From positions 62,001-126,000 of the forward strand of contig CASEKF010000042.1 of NCBI GenBank assembly GCA_949288455.1: a stretch of DNA of 64,000 bases, written 5' to 3'. The number at the start of each line of letters is the position of its first letter. Position 1 is the stretch's first letter. The notes beneath the pieces are model-generated. The model ran no database searches and was not told where the DNA came from. It saw nothing but the letters and a program-made list of their open reading frames with translations. A program made the translations under genes and the position numbers. Origin of the DNA: an uncultured bacterium. Its GTDB lineage: Bacteria; Vulcanimicrobiota; CADAWZ01. Of this stretch, positions 9,405-19,294 are shown piece by piece.

Positions 9405-12400
9405 TTATTTAATTTCAATTTCTGAAGAATTAGTGTTTCCGAATACGTCCGGAGAGTACATCATAGAGGCTTTAGCCGGGTACATAGTATATTTCCCTTT
9501 ATATGAGGCTTTTATAAGATACGTAAACAGATGTTCTCCTTTGGTAAGCTTTGAAGCGAACGCTACGGCTCTATCGGAATAATATTGACGGTGATCAAAA
9601 GCGCCGTATCCGCTTTTAAGTTGAGTCATCCGTATTGAATTAAGCATATGTCTATAGAACTCGCTTTCCGTTTCGAGGGACACGTCTATAATTTCGAATC
9701 CTGCGGGAACGCTGTCCGTAAGAACTACGTTGTTTCTGTTATGCATAGCGTTGACAGATATCGTTACTTTATAAATTTCTCCTTCTTTAAAACTTTCGCT
9801 GAATGTTTTTTGTCGTTTTAACGGCTCTATAGACTTCATGACGGTAAAGCCTCTGTCTAAAGCTTGAATTTCTCCTTGCCGTTCCCAACTAATCTCTCCG
9901 GAATAGTACATTGTCCCTTTATTCTCTTTTTCAAATACTATTTTCGAGGGATTCTCCGTTAATTTAGTCTCGGCAAAAATGCAATTGTTGTCGTATCCCA
10001 GCGGCTGCCAAGCGGCGATAGCTTTACCGTTTAATTTTACCGAGGCTTTGAACGTTTCCGAAGACATTCCCCGGAGTTCCATAGATTTAGCCGCAGCCGT
10101 TAGAGCTAGCGCATTTTCATGCGTGTTTTGCCATCTGTCTTTGTCATTTTTCTGTTCGTTCAGCCAAATAAGTATTTTGTCTGAATTTGGGAAAAATCCA
10201 AAAGTTTCGAGCAATGATATATATATTAGAGAATTTGCGGAGACGTCGGATTGATAAAATTCCGGTATGACGTCGTCAGCCGCGAACCAGGCCGCTTTGT
10301 TTTCTATGACCAGTTTATTGAAAATTTGTCGTTTTAAGTCCTGCTTAATATTTTCGTATTGCGGTTGTTCGCCAAGCGTTCTCATGAGCAGAGCTTTTCC
10401 TTGAATACCCAATTTATCGGAATTTTGTATAAGTTTATTTCTAGCCGAGTCGTTGTTTACTCCTAATAGCCCCAAAACATAAATAGCATAGGCTTTTAGG
10501 AAGTATTTGCCTTTTTCGTTTTCAACTTCCCATTTTTCGTCTAATTTTCTGCGGACTATAGATTGGAGATAGTATATTCCGGCATTTTTCAGTTCGTTTG
10601 GCGCCTTATATTTATTTGTGTCTAACTTTCCTATTACATGCATAACGTAGCAAGAAAGGAAGTCAGACGATTTGCCTTCCGACGGCCACATTCTGAAACC
10701 TCCGTCGTAATTTTGTCTGTTGGCCGTTTGATTTAACCATGTATTTATGTTGTCATTGACCCTTTCTTCGCAATTAAGATATTGAGCTAATTTTGCCGTC
10801 ATAACATGTGGAACTGCCATTGACGTAATTTGTTCCAGACAATCGTATGGGTAGCCGACGAGATACTCGTAAGATTTTCTTAGACTTTCATATGCGCAGG
10901 AAGACGCATATACTTTAAGTTGCGCGTCTCTTGCTTTAGGTTCGTCTATCGATATTGTTTCTTCCAGGCAAGTTTTTGACGTCATGCCCGCAAACGCAAG
11001 GGTAAAGTAAGCGTTTTGCGCCGGTCTGATTGAAATTTGCGTCTTTAAAATATCCGGTTGAAAGTCCGAATCCATATTTTGAGGTTCGGTTTTGAAGATT
11101 AAGTCCGCGCTTCCGTTTCGTATTGCTTTTAGGCTGAATAGAGCGACTTCTTCTTTGTTTGGCTTGATATTTAAAATTTTACTGTTAGACGAATCTAAAA
11201 GTTTCATGTCTTTTTGATCTAAAGTCACTTTTAACGACGCGCTTTTTGCAGTATTGTTGATTAACGTCACTCCGCACAGAATTTCGTCTCCTATATGAGC
11301 GAAAGAAGGAGCCGCAGCTTTTACGACTATAGGCGAGCTTACCGTCGCTTCCGCTTCGGCTAATTCGGAGAATTTGTTTTCAGAATAACCTATGGCCATA
11401 ATGTCGAAGGAGGTTAGACTGTCTGGCATGTTAAACGATACGTCAGCTTTGCCTTCTGAACTTATGGTAACGGCCGGATTCCAGTAAGCTACGTCGGCGA
11501 AGTTGTCCCTTATAAGCTCCGAGTTGTCTCCTCCTCCGCCGTAGTCGCCTTTTTCCTTATACGAAGCCGAAGAAATTAGATTTGTTTTTGAACAGAATAT
11601 ATTGGAATTAAGAGATAGGGAACCGTAGAATTTTTTGAAGAGATTCGGAAGTTCGTAGCCCGTAAGAGCAAGAGTTCCCTTGTCTATTACCGCTATCGAG
11701 ACTTCTCCTTTGGCGGGATTTCCTTTTTCATCTTTAAGCTCTATTTTTACCGTGGCTTTTTCTCCCGGTTTATACGTTTGTTTATTCGGAGAGACGGAAA
11801 TATATAATTTGTTTGAATTTGACGCTACGTTTACTTGCGCGTATCCTACTTTAAACTCGCCGCTGGAGCTTCCGTCTGTAATGTCAGGAAGTATTAAAGC
11901 CGATACGAAGAATCCGGGGATCTCCCGCGGCGTTATCGGGATCTCTATTATCGTAGAGTTTCCTTGTATTTTAACAAAGTCTTTGTATAATACGGAATCT
12001 CCTTCGACAGTTATTATCGCTTTGGCCGATTTATAAGGAGACGGTATAAAAATTTGAGCTTTTTCTCCCGGTTTATATGTTTTTTTCGAGCAGGTTAACT
12101 TAATTACCGGAGAATCTTCCTGTTCCCAGCTTGATATCCCGTAGCCGCTCGCATAGAATCCGGCTTCCGAGATCGTTTCGACTCCTTTTTTATCTTTGCC
12201 GGAAACTTTTACTATATAGTATCCCGGCTTTTCCGGAGTAAAATCAAAATTATATTCCGCTTCCGTAGCGTTTAACGTTTTTACAACCGTATCTTTCTTT
12301 TCGTTAATCCATGAACTTCCGTTTTCTATAACTTCTTTTTTTACGCTTAACCATTCTCTTTTTAATATTTGTATAGTAAGAGGAATTTTGGAATATTTAT

Positions 12401-15029
12401 TGCCGTCCGCTTTAAAACAGGCTATTTTTATATTGTGAGGCTTTTTTGTCTCGGCTATGCTTGAATTTGGCCTAATTCCTATAAAAGCTTCCGATCTGTG
12501 CCATTCCGCAGAAGCTTGGGAAGATCTTTCATATTTTGCCGATTTAGCCGTAGTTTCAAAAGTAATATTTGCGTTTGGCGGTAGGAGTTTTGCGTCGAAG
12601 GGTATATTGAATTCAGCTTTGCCGTCTTTGTCAAAGTTGGATTCTCCTGAAGCCAGAGTAATTAAACCGCCTTCTCTATGATCTTCGGTTCCAAATATAT
12701 ATTCATTTTGCCCTTTAGGAATAAAATTGTATGGATACGCCGTGAGATTCCAGCTTATTTTGCCGTCTGCAAGCGGAGAACCGAAGAACCATTTGGCAGA
12801 GGCAGATCCAAATATATTAGAGTCGCCGAAATATTCTTTTTTTGAAAGAACCGTTTCCGTGTCCAGTTCTGAAGGCGCATATTCTTTAATCTTAAAAGTT
12901 CCGGCTTCTATAATATGAGATCCTTCGCCTTCGTCAGTAAGCAATAGAACGCTGTAGTCCCCGGTAGGAGCGTTTTTGTCTATTGCCGCGTTTAAGTTAA
13001 AGGCTCCCATTTCCGATAACAGTATTGATTCTTCTTTGATTTTTTCTCCTCTGGAATCGTATATTTGCAATAAAAAATTAATTTTTTTTGGATTTTTTTC
13101 GCCTCCGGCGACTTTTCGGGGAATTTTTAAGCCGTTAACAGTTTTTTCTCTTACAATACCTTTTATGTTTACCGAGTTTCCCGGACGATATATATTTTTT
13201 TCCGTAAAAATTGACGCTTTATATGGCGAGGCATATTTAAAATCGCTTATTTTATATCCGAGATCCCATAATGGAATATTCCAGTCCCAGTTGGCTGCTA
13301 TGAAGGCGGAATCGTTGTCCTTTGAGGCAAATATGCAGAAATTTTCAATTTTCTTATCTCGCATTGCGTAATATATTTCCGTTATGGCGAAACACCCGTT
13401 TTTATCCGTAGTTCCTTCCCAGATAAGTTTGTTATTTTTGTCTAATATTCGTATACAAGCTCCTTCTACCGGATTGTTCGCTTTATCGGTAACGATTATT
13501 AAGCCGGAATCGGGAGATAGCTTAGCGTTTATCGTTAAATCAGTTATTTGCGCTAAAGAGTAATCGGTCGTTTCTTCGGCATTTTTATTTTTTGAACGCG
13601 TTTTAACGTATACTAGAGCCGTTCCTTTTCCGTTAGTTAAATATTTGTTTATAGGAATTTTCAACAGTTTTTTCTCATTGAGTCTGCATCCCGTATTGAT
13701 CGTAAAGTAACTCGGATTATGCGATTTAACGTAGGAATCTATATTTTTGTTGTTAAGCGTTATTGAAAGTATGTCTTCTATAGTCATTTCTTTAACGAAG
13801 ACATTTAAATACGGAATATTTGTCACGTATATCGGAAGAGAAGCGTCGGACGCCTGGAGAACTACGGCGTTTCCGTTTTTCATGTAATGAGTCGGAGGAT
13901 AATCCCCCGTAGTGAAGCGGAATTTTTCATTTTGTCCCAGTTTGATAGGATTTCCGTTGATATCTTTTAAGGCAGGATCTAAAATTATAAAATATTCGGA
14001 GCGAGGTTTTAAGTTCAATCCGTATATTCGAGGGCTGATGGTGTCGTAGTTTCCTGAAGACATATCTTCCGAGAAGTTCGTTTCCGGTTCAAATTTTATG
14101 TTCTTGACTAAGTCGTTTAATCTTACCGGATTTGAAAATTGTAGTTGAATACTCTCTCCGGGCGGAGGCTCTTTTAATAATGTTCCTTGAAATTTAAATT
14201 CTTTTTCCGTGCGGAATTTTACGTCAGTCGTATTCTCCATAGACAGCTCTCCTGATTTGAGTCCCGATTCTATGCATAGAGAATATGGCGAGTCTAATTC
14301 CAGATTTTTTGAAGGATAAAGAAGCAGGCAATGTTCAAAGTTCCAGTCGGAATCTTTGACTAAATCATTTTTGGCGGCGCGTTTTAAAGTATAGTCTACG
14401 GCTTTTTCTCGTTCGCCTTTATCGTTTAACTGATATAAAAAGATATTTTTTTTCGCTTCGTCGATATTTATTTTTTGATTAAAACATATTTGAAGAGGTT
14501 TAGAGGACGATACGAATTGTCCGCCGTTCTTAGGAATTGTTCCTGCTATTGCCGGAGGCAAGGAGTTGAAACTCCAGGAGTAATCGTTTCCTAAAGTTTC
14601 TCCCGATATCGATTTAATATTTTTAGATATCGATACGGCATATTTCGTTCCAGGAGCAAACGGCTTGTTAGGCTTGAACGCTAAAGACGCTGTGCCAATC
14701 CAATAATATTTCCCTTTAACAGGAGGGGAAAACGAAAAATAGCCGGAACCGTCAAATTCAACGGAAGAAGGCGATAAAGCCGTCATAGGTTTATTAAACG
14801 TAACGGAGACTGATTGAAGATCTTCCGAAGATAGGACGTTCCCGTTTGGTATCGCCGCTATAACTTGAAGTTTTTCATCTTTTTCGGAAAAAACCGGCGC
14901 GACGCTAGAGTAAACTATTTCCGGCTTGCTTTGACTTGTTTTGGACAATCGCTCCGATTTGTTAACGCATGAGTTTGAAAATAGAGCTAATATACAGATT
15001 AAAGCAAAAGTCGTTATATATCTTTGCAT
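9405..15029 (-). CDS. Bacterial alpha-2-macroglobulin family protein (thioester type, probable lipoprotein)
   Basis: 1874 aa. The leader MQRYITTFALICILALFSNSC resembles a lipoprotein signal with Cys21, though the lipobox is not ideal. The rest reads as an N-terminal Ig-like region (VSVTFNKPMTAL), a series of MG domains, the A2M signature SFDIMAIGYSEN, and a thioester motif CLEQ with Cys at residue 1397 (codon at 10839-10841). The alpha/alpha-toroid thioester domain and a C-terminal receptor-like domain follow. Bacterial A2Ms trap incoming proteases in the periplasm. The usual partner pbpC (PBP1C) is not beside it, so this copy stands alone here. The divergent neighbour is miaA. Confidence 0.95.
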   Translation of the reverse strand: MQRYITTFALICILALFSNSCVNKSERLSKTSQSKPEIVYSSVAPVFSEKDEKLQVIAAIPNGNVLSSEDLQSVSVTFNKPMTALSPSSVEFDGSGYFSFSPPVKGKYYWIGTASLAFKPNKPFAPGTKYAVSISKNIKSISGETLGNDYSWSFNSLPPAIAGTIPKNGGQFVSSSKPLQICFNQKINIDEAKKNIFLYQLNDKGEREKAVDYTLKRAAKNDLVKDSDWNFEHCLLLYPSKNLELDSPYSLCIESGLKSGELSMENTTDVKFRTEKEFKFQGTLLKEPPPGESIQLQFSNPVRLNDLVKNIKFEPETNFSEDMSSGNYDTISPRIYGLNLKPRSEYFIILDPALKDINGNPIKLGQNEKFRFTTGDYPPTHYMKNGNAVVLQASDASLPIYVTNIPYLNVFVKEMTIEDILSITLNNKNIDSYVKSHNPSYFTINTGCRLNEKKLLKIPINKYLTNGKGTALVYVKTRSKNKNAEETTDYSLAQITDLTINAKLSPDSGLIIVTDKANNPVEGACIRILDKNNKLIWEGTTDKNGCFAITEIYYAMRDKKIENFCIFASKDNDSAFIAANWDWNIPLWDLGYKISDFKYASPYKASIFTEKNIYRPGNSVNIKGIVREKTVNGLKIPRKVAGGEKNPKKINFLLQIYDSRGEKIKEESILLSEMGAFNLNAAIDKNAPTGDYSVLLLTDEGEGSHIIEAGTFKIKEYAPSELDTETVLSKKEYFGDSNIFGSASAKWFFGSPLADGKISWNLTAYPYNFIPKGQNEYIFGTEDHREGGLITLASGESNFDKDGKAEFNIPFDAKLLPPNANITFETTAKSAKYERSSQASAEWHRSEAFIGIRPNSSIAETKKPHNIKIACFKADGNKYSKIPLTIQILKREWLSVKKEVIENGSSWINEKKDTVVKTLNATEAEYNFDFTPEKPGYYIVKVSGKDKKGVETISEAGFYASGYGISSWEQEDSPVIKLTCSKKTYKPGEKAQIFIPSPYKSAKAIITVEGDSVLYKDFVKIQGNSTIIEIPITPREIPGFFVSALILPDITDGSSSGEFKVGYAQVNVASNSNKLYISVSPNKQTYKPGEKATVKIELKDEKGNPAKGEVSIAVIDKGTLALTGYELPNLFKKFYGSLSLNSNIFCSKTNLISSASYKEKGDYGGGGDNSELIRDNFADVAYWNPAVTISSEGKADVSFNMPDSLTSFDIMAIGYSENKFSELAEAEATVSSPIVVKAAAPSFAHIGDEILCGVTLINNTAKSASLKVTLDQKDMKLLDSSNSKILNIKPNKEEVALFSLKAIRNGSADLIFKTEPQNMDSDFQPDILKTQISIRPAQNAYFTLAFAGMTSKTCLEETISIDEPKARDAQLKVYASSCAYESLRKSYEYLVGYPYDCLEQITSMAVPHVMTAKLAQYLNCEERVNDNINTWLNQTANRQNYDGGFRMWPSEGKSSDFLSCYVMHVIGKLDTNKYKAPNELKNAGIYYLQSIVRRKLDEKWEVENEKGKYFLKAYAIYVLGLLGVNNDSARNKLIQNSDKLGIQGKALLMRTLGEQPQYENIKQDLKRQIFNKLVIENKAAWFAADDVIPEFYQSDVSANSLIYISLLETFGFFPNSDKILIWLNEQKNDKDRWQNTHENALALTAAAKSMELRGMSSETFKASVKLNGKAIAAWQPLGYDNNCIFAETKLTENPSKIVFEKENKGTMYYSGEISWERQGEIQALDRGFTVMKSIEPLKRQKTFSESFKEGEIYKVTISVNAMHNRNNVVLTDSVPAGFEIIDVSLETESEFYRHMLNSIRMTQLKSGYGAFDHRQYYSDRAVAFASKLTKGEHLFTYLIKASYKGKYTMYPAKASMMYSPDVFGNTNSSEIEIK

Positions 15030-15192
15030 TTAAACCTCCACTAAAAATCTTGCAACTCTATTTTAACATATGCCTGTTGCAAACACAAATTAATATGTGT
15101 CTTACCGGGATTAAAGGATTGCTTTAACGCTTCGAAGAAAAGATAAAATTAAACGACCAATTGGCGGTATTTAAGTTAGGTTTGATTAAATT

Positions 15193-16149
15193 ATGAAAAT
15201 TAAATGCGTAGCGGTTGTAGGGCCGACTGCTTGCGGAAAGTCAGATTTGGCTGTTAAGTTGGCCGAGAAGTTTGGCGGCGAAGTCATTTCTGCCGATTCC
15301 AGGCAGATCTTTAAAGGTATGGATTTAGGAACCGGCAAAGTTTCCGGATTTTTAGACTCAAGTTTCTCAATAGATTGTCCTCCTGTCATTTTCCCGTTTG
15401 TTTCTTCCGGCATAAGGCATTGGATGATTGACATACTAGATCCGATTGAAAAATTTTCGGCCGCCGATTTTCAGCGCTGCGCTTTGGCGCTTATAAAAAA
15501 CATTTCAGAAAGGAATCGCAGCGTTTTCGTAGCCGGAGGAACCGGTTTTTTCGTTCGCTCGCTTACGGACGGTTTAGATTTTGCTAAAGTTCAAATTTCT
15601 GAGGAAGTTAGGCGGTATGTCTTATCTTTATCGTTAAGCGAAGCGTCTGAACGTTTGATATCCCTTCAGAGCGACGCGGAATCGTTCGTTGATTTAAAGA
15701 ATCCCAGGAGAGTAGCCAGAGCTCTTGAACTTATGCTTTCAGGGCTTGGAAATTTATCCGCGATGAAAAATAAAAGGGAATTAGGTTTGGAATTTCTCGT
15801 TTTGGGTCTTTCTCTCCCGAGAGAGACTTTAAAGCTTAGAATTTTCAACAGATTGGAAGAACGCTTACAAAAAGGAATGGTCGCCGAGATCGAGGGACTT
15901 ATCGAGAGAGGCGTTCCTATTTCGCGTCTCGAATCTTTCGGACTTGAATATAGAATGATAGCGAGATACGTTTCGGGAAGTATTTCATACGACGAAATGA
16001 AAACTTCGTTGTATTCCGAAATATGCAAGTTCGCCAAGCGGCAGATGACTTGGTTTAAGAAATATTCTAACGTAGTTTGGCTCGACGGCGAACGGGAGGC
16101 TTTTGAGCTTGTAGAACATTTTTTAACTTCTATGGGTGAGACGATGTGA
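15193..16149 (+). CDS. miaA: tRNA dimethylallyltransferase (MiaA)
   Basis: 318 aa. P-loop GPTACGKSDLAVKL near residue 10, ISADSRQIFKGMDLGTGK (the DSRQ motif) and the late KRQMTWFKK motif define MiaA, which puts a dimethylallyl group on A37 of tRNAs reading UNN codons. The length is normal. Its stop overlaps the GTG start of the rodA/ftsW gene by four bases. The next genes include a Tus-like trio, so this operon may bring together two tRNA-modification functions. Confidence 0.97.
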   Translation: MKIKCVAVVGPTACGKSDLAVKLAEKFGGEVISADSRQIFKGMDLGTGKVSGFLDSSFSIDCPPVIFPFVSSGIRHWMIDILDPIEKFSAADFQRCALALIKNISERNRSVFVAGGTGFFVRSLTDGLDFAKVQISEEVRRYVLSLSLSEASERLISLQSDAESFVDLKNPRRVARALELMLSGLGNLSAMKNKRELGLEFLVLGLSLPRETLKLRIFNRLEERLQKGMVAEIEGLIERGVPISRLESFGLEYRMIARYVSGSISYDEMKTSLYSEICKFAKRQMTWFKKYSNVVWLDGEREAFELVEHFLTSMGETM

Positions 16150-17231
16150 TAGAAAATTTTTGGAAACGTTTTGATATATGGATTATCGTTCCTGTTTTTC
16201 TTTTATTTTCGCTCGGTTTGCTTGTTCTTCAAAGCTCGGCGGCCGATTCGTTTTTTCCGTTATCCGATATTGTTTTAAAACATTGCGTTTTCTTTGCGAT
16301 TGGGTGCGCCGTTCTTGTTCTTTTCGCAGCGTGCGATTACGACGCTTTAGGCCGTTTGGCGACCCCTATAGCGCTCGTGAATATATTTCTTTTGATTTTT
16401 GTTTTTTTCGCGGGACATTCCGCTAAGGGCGCGCAGAGATGGATCGCTATGGGCGGTTTTACTTTTCAACCTTCCGAGCCCGCTAAACTTATTGTCGTTC
16501 TTGCTTTGGCTAAAATTTTGGCGTCTGTCGATAAAATTGACAGACCTACCATTGTTTCAGTAGTTTTTACGGTATTTATTCCTTGGTTTTTGATTTTTAT
16601 TCAGCCTGATTTGGGGACTTCTCTGGTCATAGTTTTCGCCGCTTTCGTTATGCTGTATTTTGTGGGAATAAAGCCTTGGATACTTTTATCTGTCTTGCTT
16701 ACGGCATCTTCTTTGTCTCCGTTTCTTCTTCGCGATTATCAAAAAGACAGGCTGCTTGTTTTTATAAATCCGGAACTTGACGTATCCGGAGCCGGATGGA
16801 ATATCGCTCAGTCTAAAATCGCCGTCGGAAGCGGAGGACTTTTTGGAAAGGGACTTTTTCAAGGAACTCAGACTCAACTTGATTTTGTGCCTGAACATAG
16901 CACCGATTTTATTTTTTCGGTTATAGGAGAGGAATTAGGATTTATAGGCTGCGTCTTAGTTTTACTTTTATATGTTTTTTTGCTTTATAGATGCGCTTTT
17001 ATTATAAAATCATCTAAAGATAAATTTGGTTTTTTAACCGGAGTAGGCGTTTTTTGTTTACTAGGGTTTCATGTTTTTGTAAATATAGGTATGGTTTTGG
17101 GAGTTATGCCTGTGGTAGGAGTGCCTTTAACTTTTATTTCTTCCGGAGGAAGCGCTTTAATTTCTAATATGGCGGCTATTGGAATTTTAGAAAGTATTTA
17201 TAGTAGACGCGAAAGACTTTTCATTAAGTGA
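16146..17231 (+). CDS. SEDS-family glycosyltransferase RodA/FtsW
   Basis: 361 aa with about ten hydrophobic helices. GGFTFQPSEPAKLIVVLALA, IQPDLGTSLVI, GLFQGTQTQLDFVPEHSTDF and LTFISSGGSALISNM are classic SEDS motifs. These proteins polymerise peptidoglycan glycan strands during elongation (RodA) or division (FtsW). Moderate length and lack of long termini favour RodA, but the sequence alone does not settle it. The start is GTG at 16146, inside the end of miaA. The pairing penicillin-binding protein is not in the window. Confidence 0.93.
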   Translation: MIENFWKRFDIWIIVPVFLLFSLGLLVLQSSAADSFFPLSDIVLKHCVFFAIGCAVLVLFAACDYDALGRLATPIALVNIFLLIFVFFAGHSAKGAQRWIAMGGFTFQPSEPAKLIVVLALAKILASVDKIDRPTIVSVVFTVFIPWFLIFIQPDLGTSLVIVFAAFVMLYFVGIKPWILLSVLLTASSLSPFLLRDYQKDRLLVFINPELDVSGAGWNIAQSKIAVGSGGLFGKGLFQGTQTQLDFVPEHSTDFIFSVIGEELGFIGCVLVLLLYVFLLYRCAFIIKSSKDKFGFLTGVGVFCLLGFHVFVNIGMVLGVMPVVGVPLTFISSGGSALISNMAAIGILESIYSRRERLFIK

Positions 17232-17279
17232 TTTTTATGGTAAAATAATAAATTAGAATAACCTTGGGGGTAACTAAGA

Positions 17280-17633
17280 GTGAATTCTTTCGTTTTTTTA
17301 TTTAAGAATAGGCCCGGAGCAGAATCAAGGTTTAATACTCTTTGCGGTCTTGTTTTATCCGCTTTGGCTAAAGGTTTTAAAGTGTCTTTGATATTAGAGC
17401 TTGACGCCGTATTGTCTTCAGTTACGTTTCAACATTCTTATGAAGCTTTAATTTTATCGAAAGACAGGGTTTCAGAAATGATTGAAATGGGAGCCGAAGT
17501 TTTTATTTGCTCTGTTTGCGCCGCTTCGAAAGGCGTTTCTAAAAATTCGGATCATGTATCCGGAGTTAAGTTCGTGTCTCCTGAAATGATGGCCGGTATT
17601 ATTGGAGAGCGGGACACTTGTATTTCTTTGTAA
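17280..17633 (+). CDS. tusD: TusD/DsrE-like sulfur carrier subunit
   Basis: 117 aa starting at GTG 17280 with GGGGG about 11 bases upstream. The length and order fit DsrE/TusD. VFICSVCAASKGVSKNSD near residue 75 lines up with the TusD active-site region (E. coli LNICVAAALRRGV), including the sulfur-accepting Cys. In the TusBCD complex this Cys receives persulfide sulfur from TusA and hands it on, through TusE, for 2-thiouridine synthesis. The next two genes are TusC- and TusB-like in the same D-C-B order as in enterobacteria. No TusE/DsrC or dsr genes are nearby. Confidence 0.75.
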   Translation: MNSFVFLFKNRPGAESRFNTLCGLVLSALAKGFKVSLILELDAVLSSVTFQHSYEALILSKDRVSEMIEMGAEVFICSVCAASKGVSKNSDHVSGVKFVSPEMMAGIIGERDTCISL

Positions 17634-17653
17634 AAAAAATCGAGGTGCGTTAA

Positions 17654-18007
17654 ATGGCAAACGGCAAAAAAATACTTATTTTTATTTCTCACACTCCGTT
17701 TTCAGGGTCCTTCTGCGAAGAAGGTCTGCGTTTTGCCTTGGGCGTTGGAAACGCTTTGGTGAAGCATGATGTTGCTATCGTTTTAATTGGAGACGGGGTT
17801 TGGTTTTCCCTTAAATCTCTTAATCAAAGAGATTTTGAAAAGTATGTTAAAGCGTTTTCTGTTATGAATATGGGTTTAATTATCGAGAAAGAGTCTTTGG
17901 AAAAAACGGGCTTATCTCAAGATATAATAAAATCTGAGTTTAAAATAATGGCTAGACAGGAGATTTTCGAGCTTATAAAAGGTTCTGATTTTACAATTTC
18001 TTTTTGA
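17654..18007 (+). CDS. tusC: TusC/DsrF-like subunit
   Basis: 117 aa, 20 bp after the TusD-like gene. KILIFISHTPFSGSFCEEGL at the start, VAIVLIGDGVWFSL in the middle and the terminal GSDFTISF match the TusC pattern (IAFVFSTAPHGTAAGREGL ... AVFFIADGVF ... DVILRF in E. coli). The family adopts a DsrEFH-like flavodoxin-type fold and forms a hexamer with TusB and TusD. No catalytic Cys is required in TusC. Its position between D and B homologs supports the call. Confidence 0.75.
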   Translation: MANGKKILIFISHTPFSGSFCEEGLRFALGVGNALVKHDVAIVLIGDGVWFSLKSLNQRDFEKYVKAFSVMNMGLIIEKESLEKTGLSQDIIKSEFKIMARQEIFELIKGSDFTISF

Positions 18008-18057
18008 GGCGTTAAATTTGATTAGGCGTTTATCGTGCGCCTGGAAAGGTTGAGTTT

Positions 18058-18318
18058 GTGGCTATTTATATCGTAGATAAAAACGGCTTAGATATCGCGG
18101 TTTCTTATGCGGCTATGGATTCGAACGCGAAAGTTTTTCTTATACAAGACGGATTATACGCGCCTAGCGAACTGCTGAAGGATTTGAAAGTCTTCGTTTT
18201 TTCCGAAGAGGTCGAAGAAAGAGGTCTTGGCGACGTTCTTCCCGCTTCTTTCGAAAGAATCGGGTATGACGAAGGCATAGATATAATGGTTGACGAACGG
18301 ATCGTGTCGTTTTGCTGA
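18058..18318 (+). CDS. tusB: TusB/DsrH-like subunit
   Basis: 86 aa from GTG at 18058, preceded by GGAAAGG. KVFLIQDGLYAP and VFVFSEEVEERGLGDVLP match TusB (LLLLQDGVTAA ... KVYALNEDLIARGLTGQI in E. coli). It completes a TusD-TusC-TusB order. The stop overlaps the TTG start of the AllH-like gene by seven bases, tying the Tus trio to the carbamoyltransferase genes. That coupling is unusual; whether it reflects function or only operon packing is open. Confidence 0.7.
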   Translation: MAIYIVDKNGLDIAVSYAAMDSNAKVFLIQDGLYAPSELLKDLKVFVFSEEVEERGLGDVLPASFERIGYDEGIDIMVDERIVSFC

Positions 18319-19283
18319 TTTTTAATATTACTGCCGACGCTTTATTGTTTTCGTCGGATTGGTCGGCGGAGATTAAGACCGTACATCGTAAGGCGGTTAA
18401 TCTTATTGACAATTCCGGCAGCTTGATCACGCTTTGCGACAGATCTGTTATGCCCGGTTTCGGTCGTATAACTCTTCCGCATTCCGATTTGTTCGATATT
18501 TTTTCAGAAGGTTCTTCGGTCTATTTTTCCAGACGTTCAAATAAGTTGACATATGCCGAATTTAATCTTGATAAATCCTGTTTCCGCTTGTGGAAACAGG
18601 ATTTGTTTTCTGATTTAAAGACTATATCTATCGATTCTTTAATCTCTAACTCTGTACTGTTTGCGGAAAAATTTATGCGTTTTTGCCGTCCCAGGGAAAA
18701 AATATTGTTTTCTTCTTTAATAAATTTTGCGTTAAACTCTGACGGAAAGGTTATCGAGAAAAATTGCGAAGGAATTCAAGATTCAGTTTATGCCAGGTTG
18801 TCGGATATATGGAGAGATTTTTTCTATTGTTCGTTTATGAAGGTTGAATATGATGTTTTGAAGAATTTCATATATGCGAGCATAGGTTTAGGATATGGAT
18901 TTACGCCTTCGGGAGACGATTTGCTATCCGGTTTTTTATGCGCGCTTCACGTCTTGAAAAAACAATCTCCGGAACTTTATCCGGACTGTATTCCGAATAA
19001 TTTTTTTAATCTTATTGAACTAGGAGCCGGAAACGCTCCTTTAATTAGCTCGAAGTTGCTTTTAAGAGCGGCTGCGGGAGAATATCCTTCGGAAATTTCA
19101 GAATTATTCCGCTTGTTGGTCGGCGAAGCGTTCTCTTCAGGACTTAGTCCTTACGTTTTGACTGAGGATGAAATTATAACTTATTTTCTAAATCATGGTT
19201 ATTCTTCCGGTAGGGAAATTGTTATGGGTTTTACGGCCGGTATTCTGTTCGGCTGTTCTTATTATAAAAAAATCACACGTTAA
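18312..19283 (+). CDS. allH: DUF2877 protein, AllH-type oxamate carbamoyltransferase subunit
   Basis: 323 aa, somewhat longer than E. coli AllH/YlbF (about 270). The hallmark GLGYGFTPSGDDLLSGF near residue 200 is the DUF2877 signature. The start is the TTG at 18312, overlapping the previous stop. E. coli AllF, AllG and AllH (formerly FdrA, YlbE, YlbF) were shown to form the oxamate carbamoyltransferase of anaerobic allantoin breakdown, making carbamoyl phosphate. All three partners are adjacent here, in the order H-F-G. The true substrate in this organism is not known. No carbamate kinase is in the window. Confidence 0.85.
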   Translation: MLIFNITADALLFSSDWSAEIKTVHRKAVNLIDNSGSLITLCDRSVMPGFGRITLPHSDLFDIFSEGSSVYFSRRSNKLTYAEFNLDKSCFRLWKQDLFSDLKTISIDSLISNSVLFAEKFMRFCRPREKILFSSLINFALNSDGKVIEKNCEGIQDSVYARLSDIWRDFFYCSFMKVEYDVLKNFIYASIGLGYGFTPSGDDLLSGFLCALHVLKKQSPELYPDCIPNNFFNLIELGAGNAPLISSKLLLRAAAGEYPSEISELFRLLVGEAFSSGLSPYVLTEDEIITYFLNHGYSSGREIVMGFTAGILFGCSYYKKITR

Positions 19284-19294
19284 GAGGTTTGTAT

